The translations under genes were made by a program, and so were the position numbers. Positions 6,550 to 12,425 of a DNA stretch of 12,425 nucleotides are shown one piece after another. Under the pieces are notes generated by a model, which saw only the letters and a list, made by a program, of their open reading frames with translations, searched no databases and was not told the origin of the DNA. This DNA comes from RBG-13-43-22 sp040755035 (GTDB lineage Bacteria; Desulfobacterota; RBG-13-43-22). The stretch covers positions 1 to 12,425 of the forward strand of contig JBFMBU010000141.1 of assembly GCA_040755035.1 (NCBI GenBank). Reading direction: 5' to 3'. How positions within the stretch are numbered: position 1 is the first letter of the stretch; each line of letters opens with the position of its first letter.

Positions 6550-7212
6550 TTAAGATGCCCTGCGGTGGCTGAGAAAGATGAAAAACCAGCCCAGAACCAG
6601 CTCAATCATGATCCGGGAAGCAAAAGAAGCGGCTTCCGTTTGCAGGCCGAATCGGATCATCTTTTCCGGATAAAGGCCGAAGGTCTTGACCCCCATCAAC
6701 GGACAAAGGTTGTAGGTAGCCATGGCGAAAAAGAAATAACCGATCAGGCGATAGTCTGACGAAGTCTTCCCCAATTCCTTGAGCTGATCGTGCTCATTGG
6801 CCCAGCGCCTGAGAATAAGCACCAGCAATAAGGTGATCAGGATGCCTCCCATTCCAAAAAAGAGGGGATAGGGACCGGGGAGAGGAGTGTAGGCCAGCAG
6901 AAGGTATACAATTCCTCCGCAGACAATCAGCCAGAAACGCCGTTTCGGAATGGACGTTCGCAGTAAAACACCTAAACCGACAAAAAAGACCCCCAGCTTG
7001 AAAGAGTAGGCCCAGAGCAGGTAGCGGATAATTTTCCAGACCGGTACGGTCTGACTGGCCGCCTCAACCGTGCCTCTTCCGGTTTCGAGGCCGGCGAGGT
7101 AGCCCGGCAAAACCAGGTATCGTCCCAAAATAGCATTTAGGAGAAAGAGAATTCCAATGCCTAACCAAACTACCGATGCCCTTGATTTCAATTTCCCCCC
7201 TCTTTGAACCAT
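6550..7212 (-). CDS. Hypothetical polytopic membrane protein
   Basis: Not recognised. The 220-aa protein has about six hydrophobic segments at roughly 13-33, 62-84, 92-110, 115-135, 155-172 and 195-214. Basic residues cluster at the N-terminus and in the short loops. The only charged stretch of size is RRWANEHDQLKELGKTSSDYR (135-155) between segments four and five. There is no signal peptide, cofactor motif or conserved catalytic pattern. It precedes the OYE-family gene by 39 nt on the same strand, so the two are probably co-transcribed. Start choice: the ATG at 7212 has only a weak upstream GGG-containing stretch. A TTG at 7191 (residue 8) is preceded by a strong AGAGGGGGG and may be the true start, which would shorten the protein to 213 aa. 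Confidence 0.7.
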   Translation of the reverse strand: MVQRGGKLKSRASVVWLGIGILFLLNAILGRYLVLPGYLAGLETGRGTVEAASQTVPVWKIIRYLLWAYSFKLGVFFVGLGVLLRTSIPKRRFWLIVCGGIVYLLLAYTPLPGPYPLFFGMGGILITLLLVLILRRWANEHDQLKELGKTSSDYRLIGYFFFAMATYNLCPLMGVKTFGLYPEKMIRFGLQTEAASFASRIMIELVLGWFFIFLSHRRAS

Positions 7213-7220
7213 TCAAACCC

Positions 7221-7279
7221 AACCCGGACCAGACGGAACCAAAATTGGAAATCCTAAAATTTCTCATTCGGTCCGGGTT
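7221..7279. repeat. Inverted repeat, 10-bp perfect arms
   Basis: AACCCGGACC (7221-7230) and GGTCCGGGTT (7270-7279) are exact reverse complements separated by 39 bp, immediately upstream of the membrane-protein gene. In the transcript this would form a stem enclosing an AT-rich loop. Confidence 0.6.
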
Positions 7280-7291
7280 AAATTCCTGTTT

Positions 7292-7326
7292 TAGAATAAA
7301 TTCTATCCAATTTGCGTAGAATTCTA
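7292..7326. promoter_or_regulatory. Twin AT-rich palindromes upstream of the membrane protein/OYE unit
   Basis: TAGAAT-AA-ATTCTA (7292-7305) and TAGAATTCTA (7317-7326) share the same half-site, with centres 23 bp apart. On the minus strand each supplies a TAGAAT hexamer that fits a -10 box (5/6), but neither has a good -35 at proper spacing. They may be operator sites, promoter elements or both. They lie 80-115 bp upstream of the start of the membrane-protein gene. Confidence 0.4.
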
Positions 7327-7377
7327 TTCGTAAGTTACTAAGACAATTTTTGCCTTGGTGGCCCAGGATGGATTCGA

Positions 7378-7791
7378 TTATTCAACCTTCGGCGCATGCC
7401 AATTGCGCGGTATGGGTTGAAGCATGCTCAGGCGATTGCCTTCGGGGTCGATGAAGGAGACATATTGCCCGACCCCGGGTATCTCCTGCGGTTCGGTCAG
7501 TATTTTCCCCCCGGCCTCGCTTACTTTTTTTATGCCTAAGGTTATATCCTCCACAGCGATGACCAGAGAAGGATATTGCGCCCCTTCCTCAGGCTGTTTG
7601 GGGAAAAAGCCACCGTTAATGGCTCCGGGATTTTTAGGACCGATCTCATCGGTTTCGGTGGTGGTGGCTAAAACATATCCACCCATTTCCTCGCCCAGCA
7701 TCTGCATCTGCCAACCGAAGACCGACTCATAAAATTTGGCTACCCTCTCCCGGTTGTCGTAAGGCATTTCAAAGTGTACAACGCTATCCAT
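7378..7791 (-). CDS. VOC-family (glyoxalase/bleomycin-resistance-like) protein
   Basis: A 137-aa single-chain vicinal-oxygen-chelate protein with two beta-alpha-beta-beta-beta modules. MDSVVHFEMP and VAKFYESVFGW (18-28) are the typical first-module opening. PSLVIAVEDI (74-83) starts the second module, and FIDPEGNRLSMLQP (about 113-126) is its hallmark end. H6 occupies the usual first metal-ligand position, but the second-module His is replaced by Val (VIAV), so metal binding may be altered. Substrate cannot be predicted, since this superfamily covers dioxygenases, epimerases and small-molecule binders. Translation start is supported by GGGAGG ending about 7 nt before the ATG. A terminator lies between it and the upstream RNase H-like gene, so it likely has its own promoter in 7792-7859, where I see no strong consensus. 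Confidence 0.88.
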   Translation of the reverse strand: MDSVVHFEMPYDNRERVAKFYESVFGWQMQMLGEEMGGYVLATTTETDEIGPKNPGAINGGFFPKQPEEGAQYPSLVIAVEDITLGIKKVSEAGGKILTEPQEIPGVGQYVSFIDPEGNRLSMLQPIPRNWHAPKVE

Positions 7792-7859
7792 GATTTTTCC
7801 TCCCTGTCGAATTCAGTGCGTTTGTTTTGATGGTTGAATAACCTCACACGGATCATTCC

Positions 7860-7884
7860 AAAAAGGCTCCAAGATCCCGGAGCC
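7860..7884 (-). terminator. Intrinsic terminator of the acs-ywbE-rnhA-like unit
   Basis: Read on the minus strand, GGCTCC (7884-7879) pairs with GGAGCC (7870-7865) over an 8-nt loop, followed directly by TTTTT (7864-7860). It is 25 nt beyond the stop of the RNase H-like gene. Confidence 0.75.
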
Positions 7885-7909
7885 GGCGGTGAAATATTCT
7901 TACTATCTC

Positions 7910-8473
7910 CTAAAGAGGTTCATTCCCCGGCAAATGAATCCTGCCCGGACCTTCTTCACCACAGAGACCATGATTCAAGGCCTTTCGTATTTCCCTGTCA
8001 ACCCAGGAAAAAACACGGTGAATCCGGTCCTGGAAATTTGAAGGGGCGTGACCGGCCACTTTGACGATCGTAAAGTCCAGTTGGTCGTAAAGTTGGAAAA
8101 AGCGGAAATAGTGGGAGGCATTTTTCAGCGGTCGATTGGTCCTCCTGGAAATAAAACCCCTGTCTTCCAATCCGGGTCTTCTCTTTAAAAGACCGGCAAG
8201 ACACTGGGAATCGGTAAAGATTCGTAAGTCCCGGGAGGCGGTTTTATTTTCTTTCTGATATTCCTCCAAGGCCCATAAAACGGTTCGGATTTCCAATTCC
8301 GTGGAAGAGGTGTCTTCAAATCTTCTTAACACTATTCGATGGGCAACATCAGATTTTGTCAGGCCTTCCTGATCATCCCTCAGCGATGTTAGGGGAACGA
8401 TCAGGAAACCACCCACCCCGGATCGAAGCTTGGGATGGAGACTCCCATCGGTGAAGAGGGCATAACGGTTCAC
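7910..8473 (-). CDS. RNase H-like protein
   Basis: A 187-aa protein with an RNase H fold signature: LFTDGS with D9, STELEIRTVLWALE with E59 (the family N/S-x-x-E-L helix), FTDSQCLAGLL with D88, and a C-terminal VAGHAPSNF...FSWVDREIRKAL with H142 and D159. These match the four acidic residues and the flap His of RNase HI, so a catalytically competent RNA-DNA hybrid nuclease is plausible. Spacing differs from E. coli RnhA, with a longer first hairpin and a long loop before the final helix, so it may be a divergent paralogue. It starts with GTG at 8473, overlapping the YwbE stop by 4 nt (GTGA), which indicates translational coupling. The last 15-20 residues (GPGRIHLPGNEPL) look non-conserved. 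It is the last gene of its unit, followed by a clear terminator. Confidence 0.82.
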   Translation of the reverse strand: MNRYALFTDGSLHPKLRSGVGGFLIVPLTSLRDDQEGLTKSDVAHRIVLRRFEDTSSTELEIRTVLWALEEYQKENKTASRDLRIFTDSQCLAGLLKRRPGLEDRGFISRRTNRPLKNASHYFRFFQLYDQLDFTIVKVAGHAPSNFQDRIHRVFSWVDREIRKALNHGLCGEEGPGRIHLPGNEPL

Positions 8474-8664
8474 GAAAGAATCTCTTTCACCCGCCCCACC
8501 TCCCCGCTTATTAAGCGAACTTTTATTCCATGGGGGTGGACCGGTGATCGGGTCAGGATGTCCTTGACGACCCCTTCCGTCAGTTTGCCGGTAGGCTGAT
8601 CGTGTTTCTGCACCAGGCGCACACGGGCCCCCGATTTAATATCGGCTCGGGTTTTACCATCCAT
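8470..8664 (-). CDS. ywbE: YwbE family protein (DUF2196)
   Basis: A small 64-aa protein that matches the YwbE family over its full length: RADIKSGARVRLVQKHDQPTGKLTEG at the start, then GVVKDILTRSPVHPHGIKVRL and GEVGRVKEIL at the end. The family is a short, widespread single-domain beta-rich protein of unknown function; a KOW-like or nucleic-acid-binding role has been guessed but not shown. GGGAG lies five nt before the ATG. The stop overlaps the GTG start of the RNase H-like gene, and the acyl-CoA synthetase alpha-like gene ends 59 nt upstream on the same strand. Confidence 0.9.
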   Translation of the reverse strand: MDGKTRADIKSGARVRLVQKHDQPTGKLTEGVVKDILTRSPVHPHGIKVRLISGEVGRVKEILS

Positions 8665-8723
8665 AAGAACTCCCTATCCAGAAAAATCTCCCATAAAGGA
8701 TTCCGAAGAAATCCCCTTCTGGG

Positions 8724-10199
8724 TTACTGGTTTTGGCGAAAAACCGGAAAAGGAAGGTTATGTGAAGAAAGAAAATCCCGGTACTTTTTCGTATTCCGGT
8801 AAACACGGGCGGCCATAGTGAAAGAGGAGAAGGTCGCCATATTATATTGATGGTACCTCAGTTCCACATCCTGTCTCAACGCTTCTCCCTCCAGGGAGCG
8901 GGCCTGCCCCAAAACGAGATAAAGGGGTTTTCCCAGTTCATGCATGCTCTTCACGGTCATGCGGATGAAATCATCCAGGAAGGAGCGGTCGAGTCTTCGA
9001 AAAAACATGTCGATGTTTTGAGAAAAGATAAGGGCGTCAATATTCGGGTCATCCCGCAGCAGCTCTATCAGTCTCCCGAATATTTTTGGCCCACCGCTGA
9101 AAAGGGCGCCCATAATGTCCAGGGGATTTTTGGCGCTGTTGCCCTGAATCGGCACGAATTCCTCCAAGGCACGGATGGTTTTTTCGGTCAGGTGCGGAAC
9201 CTTTAACCCTTCTTTTTCCGCCAGATCGGTCATGGTTACCGATCCGCCGCCGGCCCCGCCCAGGATGGCCACATTCAGACCCGTTGGCAGCGGCAAACGC
9301 TGCAAGGCCCCGATGGTGGCGATCAACTCTTCCATGGAGTTGACAGAGATGATGCCTGCCTGCCGGCAAAGGGCCTGCCAGATCTGGATGGATCCGGCCA
9401 GAGAACCGGTATGGGACTGGGTAGCCCTGGCCCCGCCTTCGGTCTGGCCACCTTTCCAGACCACCAGCGGTTTTTTTGTCGTGATTTTTTTAGCTATGTC
9501 GAAAAATTCCCGACCGTCTTTTAAGCCTTCGATATAGGCCCCGATAATCTCGGTCTTGTCATCTTCGGCCAGGTATTCCAGAAAGTCGTGGGCCTTGAGG
9601 TCGGCAGCGTTTCCGAAACTGACGACTTTGCTGAATCGAAGATGTTGATCGCCCCCTTCCTGAACAAAATGTCCGGCCAGTTGCCCGCTTTGAGAAACAA
9701 ACCCTATCGATCCCGGTTCCCGGGGAAATTCGCTGGTCCAGGCCAGCCCCCCTTCGGGACAATAGAGCCCCATACAATTGGGGCCCACGACCCTGATTCC
9801 GCCCTCTTTGGCCAGGGCGATCAGTTTCTGTTCAATTTCCGCCAACTCCGGTCGACCGGTTTCGCTGAAACCGGCGGTAAAAAGGTGGACGAATTTGACT
9901 TTTTTGGCCACGCAATCCTCCATAACCGGCAAGACGGTGCTGAAGGGTATGCTGAAAATAACCAAATCAATCTCCCCCGGGATGTCCCTGACACTTTTAT
10001 ACGTTTTAATACCCAGGATGGTTTCGGCTTTGGGGTGGACCGGATAAATGTTGCCGGGAAAGTTTAAATTAATGGCCCCTTCAATGAAGGTGTTACCCCC
10101 CCAGCGGTTCAAGTACCCCCTTTTGGGTGATGCCCCGACCACGGCCAGACTTTTAGGATGGAACAATTCGTACAGATCCGATGATCTTTCCTTTGACAT
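8724..10199 (-). CDS. Acyl-CoA synthetase (NDP-forming) alpha-subunit-like protein
   Basis: A 491-aa homologue of the alpha part of ADP-forming acetyl-/acyl-CoA synthetases. Domain order: CoA-binding Rossmann domain (about 8-145, with LAVVGAS 18-24 and VVGPNCMGLY 137-146), first ligase-CoA domain (160-295, IGFVSQSGQLAG 165-176 and SFGNAADL 194-201), and a second flavodoxin-like ligase domain (305-470, NVAILGGAGGGSVTMTDLAE). The phosphorylated histidine is H263 in SHTGSLAG (262-269). The enzyme would interconvert acyl-CoA + ADP + Pi with acid + CoA + ATP, but the ATP-grasp beta subunit that completes the reaction is neither fused nor adjacent. It must be encoded elsewhere or the protein does something else. 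GGAGG lies five nt before the ATG. It is the first gene of a unit with ywbE and the RNase H-like gene; a metabolic link between them is not apparent. Confidence 0.9.
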   Translation of the reverse strand: MSKERSSDLYELFHPKSLAVVGASPKRGYLNRWGGNTFIEGAINLNFPGNIYPVHPKAETILGIKTYKSVRDIPGEIDLVIFSIPFSTVLPVMEDCVAKKVKFVHLFTAGFSETGRPELAEIEQKLIALAKEGGIRVVGPNCMGLYCPEGGLAWTSEFPREPGSIGFVSQSGQLAGHFVQEGGDQHLRFSKVVSFGNAADLKAHDFLEYLAEDDKTEIIGAYIEGLKDGREFFDIAKKITTKKPLVVWKGGQTEGGARATQSHTGSLAGSIQIWQALCRQAGIISVNSMEELIATIGALQRLPLPTGLNVAILGGAGGGSVTMTDLAEKEGLKVPHLTEKTIRALEEFVPIQGNSAKNPLDIMGALFSGGPKIFGRLIELLRDDPNIDALIFSQNIDMFFRRLDRSFLDDFIRMTVKSMHELGKPLYLVLGQARSLEGEALRQDVELRYHQYNMATFSSFTMAARVYRNTKKYRDFLSSHNLPFPVFRQNQ

Positions 10200-10280
10200 A
10201 AAAACCTCCGCTTTTTCAGGAAAATAGTATCCTACTCAGGAAGAAGCCCGCCCAACCGCCCCCTTAAGGAAAAGGAGCTC

Positions 10281-10305
10281 AAAAAATCCCCTGTTTCAAA
10301 CAGGG
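10281..10305 (-). terminator. Strong intrinsic terminator
   Basis: CCCTGTTT (10289-10296) and AAACAGGG (10298-10305) are perfect complements around one base, so the working loop is about TTGAA. On the minus strand the stem is followed by GGA and six T residues (10286-10281). It lies just beyond the stop at 10312 and insulates the acyl-CoA synthetase-like gene from upstream transcription. Confidence 0.7.
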
Positions 10306-10365
10306 TGGGTTTCAGGAAAAGGATGTTTCCCTGGGAAACAATGGTGGTTTCAGTATAAAAAAAGG
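10289..10365. repeat. Two tandem degenerate palindrome-containing units
   Basis: Unit one: palindrome 10289-10305, then GGTGGGTTTCAG and an A-rich tail ending GG at 10322. Unit two: palindrome TGTTTCCC-T-GGGAAACA (10324-10340), then GGTGGTTTCAG and an A-rich tail ending GG at 10365. A third looser version, with GGTGGCCGGTTTCCCTGCTG then AAAAAGG, occupies about 10397-10445 and also has a stem (AACCCGG/CCGGTTT). The shared order of palindrome, GGTGG(G)TTTCAG and A-run suggests a duplicated element. Confidence 0.5.
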
Positions 10366-10647
10366 TCGCATCATAATCAAGAAGAAAACATGAAAAGGAA
10401 AACCCGGTATCTTGGGGTGGCCGGTTTCCCTGCTGAAAAAGGGGGACAATCCCAAATTTTCTTTAGAGTCCCCTTTAAAACTTGAATCATTTAGGAAATA
10501 GGGGAGGTGTCCCATCCTCGTTAAATAGCTAAGCACTTTCTGCACTAACTTCCCTTTTTGCGGATCGGCCTCGTGCTTCCTTTTGATGTCACCTAAAACA
10601 GTTCTGATTTCCGAAATCATCCGTTCAAGAAGACGATGCTCGATCAT
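10312..10647 (-). pseudogene. Short ORF, possible hemerythrin-like gene remnant
   Basis: The first ~50 codons read as sensible protein and begin MIEHRLLERMISEI; in-frame codons upstream add FGPQ, giving FGPQMIEHRLLERMI. This resembles the GPLMIEHRLIERMI first helix of hemerythrin (HHE cation-binding) proteins, in which the His is a di-iron ligand. The second half (from about residue 50, GHLPYF onward) loses all likeness to that family, where an HHGKEE motif would be expected, and it runs through the palindromic repeats. No ATG fits the expected family start: the reading frame upstream stays open to a TAG near 10721. The simplest reading is a decayed 5' fragment; a small novel protein or a chance ORF is possible. 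The family call comes from short motif memory only. Confidence 0.35.
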
Positions 10648-10804
10648 TTGCGGACCAAATGCTTGCCTGATATTATTCTCCTTGTTGTCGTTCTGAAATG
10701 TAGTTTTGACCAGGGACCACTAAGGTGCGGGACCAAAAACCCTACCAACTATATACCGACATTTTCGTGGATTACGATCTCATTTTGTTCTTTTTTTCTA
10801 TCCG

Positions 10805-11842
10805 CTACCACCAGTTCAGCACATCTTCGGCAAATCCTAAAAAGTTTTCGACCGTTAATTCGGTTCCATCGTCCAAGACCGCTTTTCCGTTGAAGGTCCC
10901 GAAGACCTGGTGCTGGATCGATTTTAAAAACATGATTTCCGTATGGGTCTGACGGTCGAGGATGGGCTGGAAATCCATTTCAAACCGACCGTCGCTGCTG
11001 GTGAATTTCCAGGGGGTCAGGTAATTTTCAGGGTTGAAATGAAAGGAAACCTCCTCCAGTTTATGGGCCTGGTGTTTATAGAAGAGCATATTCTCCGTGG
11101 CCGGAGAACGGTCGCTGAATCCGTAACCGATGTTCCAACCGAAGGGATAACCCTGGAGCATTCCTGAGGCCGATCCCCAATACCAGCGGTTTTTGTAGGT
11201 CCAGTTGCCGCGCCCCCAATCCAGAACACCGAAACAACTTTCCGGATTAAACGGGTAAACCCGGTCACCCAGGGTAATGGAGCCCCTGGCCGGCAGGCAG
11301 TTGGTTTTTTGATTATAATAAAAAGCCCTTCGGTTCTCCTTCCAGGAAGTGGCGATAACCATGCTGTCCATCAGGGGATCCTGATAGAGGACCAACTCCC
11401 CTTTCAAGCCCCGATCTCCCTTTTCATTTTCAAAGCCCGGCACCTCGACCTGAATGATCCTTTCCGGACCGGATACACGGTATTGGAGTTTGATCTTTTT
11501 ATCGGAAAAATTCACCTCGCCCAGGGCGGGAGTGGCGGAGAAACCCATTTTCCCCATAGGCAGGCTGGACATGGCCCCCACTTGCCTGGAGGTTTTTTTC
11601 TTAAAATCCAGCCAGCAGACGGCGGCTGTGCCGATATAACCGAGATCGGCCATGGTGAAGGTGATGCCGTATCCGTCTGCCATAGACAAGACGGCATAGT
11701 AATCCCATTCCTTTATCCGGTACCACCCGGCCTTGATCTTGCTGCGGTCATACTTCCAGAGGGCACGGGTAGCGTATCCGGGGTTGATCAATAACCCCTG
11801 GTCGTCCAGTAGATCACAGGGTTCGGTTATCCTTTTTTGCAT
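10805..11842 (-). CDS. DUF2804 family protein
   Basis: A 345-aa protein recognised as DUF2804, a family of about this length found across bacteria and some eukaryotes with no established function. The strongest signature is LDWGRGNWTYKNRWYWGSASG (207-227), followed by GWNIGYGFSD (235-244). The N-terminal ITEPCDLLDDQGLLINPGYAT (5-25) and the C-terminal DFQPILDR...FGTFNGKAVLDDG (290-326) are also typical. Abundant Trp, Tyr and alternating hydrophobics indicate an all-beta fold related to lipocalin-like or hydroxyneurosporene-synthase-like beta barrels, which suggests hydrophobic ligand handling, but this is inference. No signal peptide or TM helix is seen, so it should be cytosolic. AAAGGA precedes the ATG by 9 nt. 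It appears monocistronic; no clear terminator follows, and a GATAAT hexamer about 55 nt upstream is the best -10 candidate. Confidence 0.9.
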   Translation of the reverse strand: MQKRITEPCDLLDDQGLLINPGYATRALWKYDRSKIKAGWYRIKEWDYYAVLSMADGYGITFTMADLGYIGTAAVCWLDFKKKTSRQVGAMSSLPMGKMGFSATPALGEVNFSDKKIKLQYRVSGPERIIQVEVPGFENEKGDRGLKGELVLYQDPLMDSMVIATSWKENRRAFYYNQKTNCLPARGSITLGDRVYPFNPESCFGVLDWGRGNWTYKNRWYWGSASGMLQGYPFGWNIGYGFSDRSPATENMLFYKHQAHKLEEVSFHFNPENYLTPWKFTSSDGRFEMDFQPILDRQTHTEIMFLKSIQHQVFGTFNGKAVLDDGTELTVENFLGFAEDVLNWW

Positions 11843-12190
11843 GGTTGTTTTCCTTTAAGAAAGATGGAATTATTTGGCCTATTATCCCTGGACCAGTTTA
11901 AAGGGGTATCAGGAAGAAGGTATTGAAATACTTTTTTAGGAAACTGGAAAATCATAGAGAAAGTCAGAACTAAGAACCATCCGTTTAGGCCGGTAGGTAA
12001 GGATCTATAAAAGCAAAGGCGCATGAACCATGGGTCTCGAAGGACTCAATAACCTGATGCCTTTCCGAGAACATCGTTGGCCACTGCTGGGCAAGGGCGT
12101 TGAGTTCAGCAACACCACTGGTGCCGGCATTAACTACCCTGGCAGAAATGTTCTGAAATTCCACCTGCGAAATGAGGGACGTTGTTCATT
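11843..12190. other. Intergenic stretch between DUF2804 and transposase remnant
   Basis: A 348-bp stretch without an intact gene. The 140 bp next to DUF2804 are AT-rich and probably hold its promoter. The distal part contains an open minus-strand frame that may be a SnoaL/NTF2-like fragment, and GGGACGTTGTT (12176-12186) just beyond the transposase stop. Confidence 0.55.
11985..12185 (-). pseudogene. Possible SnoaL/NTF2-like protein fragment
   Basis: A minus-strand frame without any good start is open from 12185 to a TAA at 11985. Its second half reads ELNALAQQWPTMFSERHQ then VIESFETHGSCAFAFIDPY, an amphipathic helix followed by beta strands in the style of SnoaL-like (NTF2 superfamily) proteins. 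The first half has no likeness. If real, it is an internal fragment left after deletion on both sides, next to a decayed transposase. The evidence is compositional and by memory, so this is a weak call. Confidence 0.28.
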
Positions 12191-12425
12191 TCAGTCAGTT
12201 TTGTTAGCCTCTTCCATCCCTTTGACGGCCATAGCCACTCCGGTAGTCCCCACGCCAACCTGGCGGGCGATCTCGGCCTTTGAAATCCCCAGTTCCCGCG
12301 CCAACCAACTCCGGCCTTGGCCCAAGGCCCTTTCCGGCCTCCACGAATTCCCGATAAGATCGAACCGCCTTTTTCCCTTTCGATCCAAAATAACTGAGAA
12401 CAAAATCTTTTTCCTGCCAATCGTT
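12191..12425 (-). pseudogene. Broken REP-associated tyrosine transposase (RAYT, Y1_Tnp family), 5' end beyond window
   Basis: Two frames carry different parts of one transposase. Frame one (12425 to about 12294) reads WQEKDFVLSYFGSKGKK then AVRSYREFVEAGKGLGPRPELVGAG, the segment that follows the Y1 transposase catalytic domain in REP-associated transposases (RxYxxFVxxGxGxGxRPELVGGG). Frame two (about 12313 to the TGA at 12191) reads WLARELGISKAEIARQVGV then GTTGVAMAVKGMEEANKTD, the DnaA-like helix-turn-helix that ends the same proteins. Normally some 60-100 residues lie between these blocks; here they abut or overlap in a shifted frame, so an internal deletion with frameshift has occurred. 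The catalytic HUH and Tyr motifs would lie beyond the right edge. The remnant is almost certainly not a functional transposase, though the helix-turn-helix part alone is open from 12403. Confidence 0.7.

Larger units (their letters stand above)
10200..10804. other. 605-bp region without a secure gene
   Basis: Lies between the acyl-CoA synthetase-like gene and the DUF2804 gene. It holds a strong minus-strand terminator, two consecutive palindromic repeat units and a third looser copy, and a 111-codon ORF that may be the decayed start of a hemerythrin-like gene. From 10672 to 10804 I see only AT-rich DNA with two direct GGGACC copies and nothing functional. A weak promoter for the acyl-CoA synthetase-like gene may lie in 10200-10260 but no good consensus is visible. 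Confidence 0.6.

Noticed and set aside
10636..10952. Two overlapping plus-strand frames near 10640-10950
   Set aside because: They run into the antisense of DUF2804 and lack ribosome-binding sites or family likeness.
11309..11794. Plus-strand 161-codon frame opposite the DUF2804 gene
   Set aside because: DUF2804 on the minus strand is conserved along its whole length; the shadow has no recognisable domain.
12130..12420. 96-codon minus-strand frame at the right edge
   Set aside because: It reads the third frame of the transposase remnant, while the recognisable transposase segments lie in the other two frames.
1..12425. tRNA, rRNA, riboswitch or phage/defence genes
   Set aside because: I saw no cloverleaf, rRNA signature or conserved riboswitch core, and none of the gene products matches known defence or phage families.

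Overview
The window looks like chromosomal DNA of an anaerobic bacterium of moderate GC content. The best guess is a Desulfobacterota/Syntrophobacterales-type (former Deltaproteobacteria) lineage. This rests on gene content: a ferredoxin-fused nitroreductase, an Old Yellow Enzyme homologue with a C-terminal cysteine motif, a detached alpha-type NDP-forming acyl-CoA synthetase, a DUF2804 protein and a decayed REP-associated transposase. There is no rRNA, tRNA or marker gene, so the assignment is an inference.

Left part (1-3203, all minus strand). Read right to left, this is a probable operon: ferredoxin-nitroreductase fusion, a UbiA-family prenyltransferase of the decaprenyl-phosphate phosphoribosyltransferase type, a DprE1-like FAD oxidoreductase, and the first codons of a DprE2-like SDR that runs off the left edge. 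The last three match the enzymes that make polyprenyl-phosphate-arabinofuranose, the arabinose donor known from mycobacteria and from pilin glycosylation in some Pseudomonas. The DprE1 homologue keeps the catalytic-region Lys but has Ala where the benzothiazinone-target Cys sits in M. tuberculosis.

Middle (3204-7377). A 444-bp divergent intergenic region carries two related palindromes that bracket a good sigma70-type promoter. The promoter drives a 515-aa thiamine-diphosphate enzyme of the acetolactate synthase/benzoylformate decarboxylase superfamily. Convergent to it, behind a likely terminator, is a minus-strand pair: an unrecognised six-TM membrane protein followed by an Old Yellow Enzyme-type oxidoreductase that ends in a CxxCxxCx9C motif.

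Right-centre (7378-10199, minus strand). A VOC-family protein stands alone behind an intrinsic terminator. Upstream of that terminator is a unit of acyl-CoA synthetase alpha-like protein, YwbE and an RNase H-like protein; the last two overlap by 4 nt (GTGA).

Right end (10200-12425). This is less orderly: a strong hairpin terminator, degenerate hairpin-containing repeats, a short ORF whose start resembles a hemerythrin-like domain, an intact DUF2804 gene, a possible SnoaL/NTF2-like fragment, and a broken REP-associated tyrosine transposase in two reading frames at the window edge. I found no CRISPR, phage or defence locus. The most noteworthy items are the probable arabinose-donor cassette outside Actinobacteria and the palindrome-bracketed promoter.
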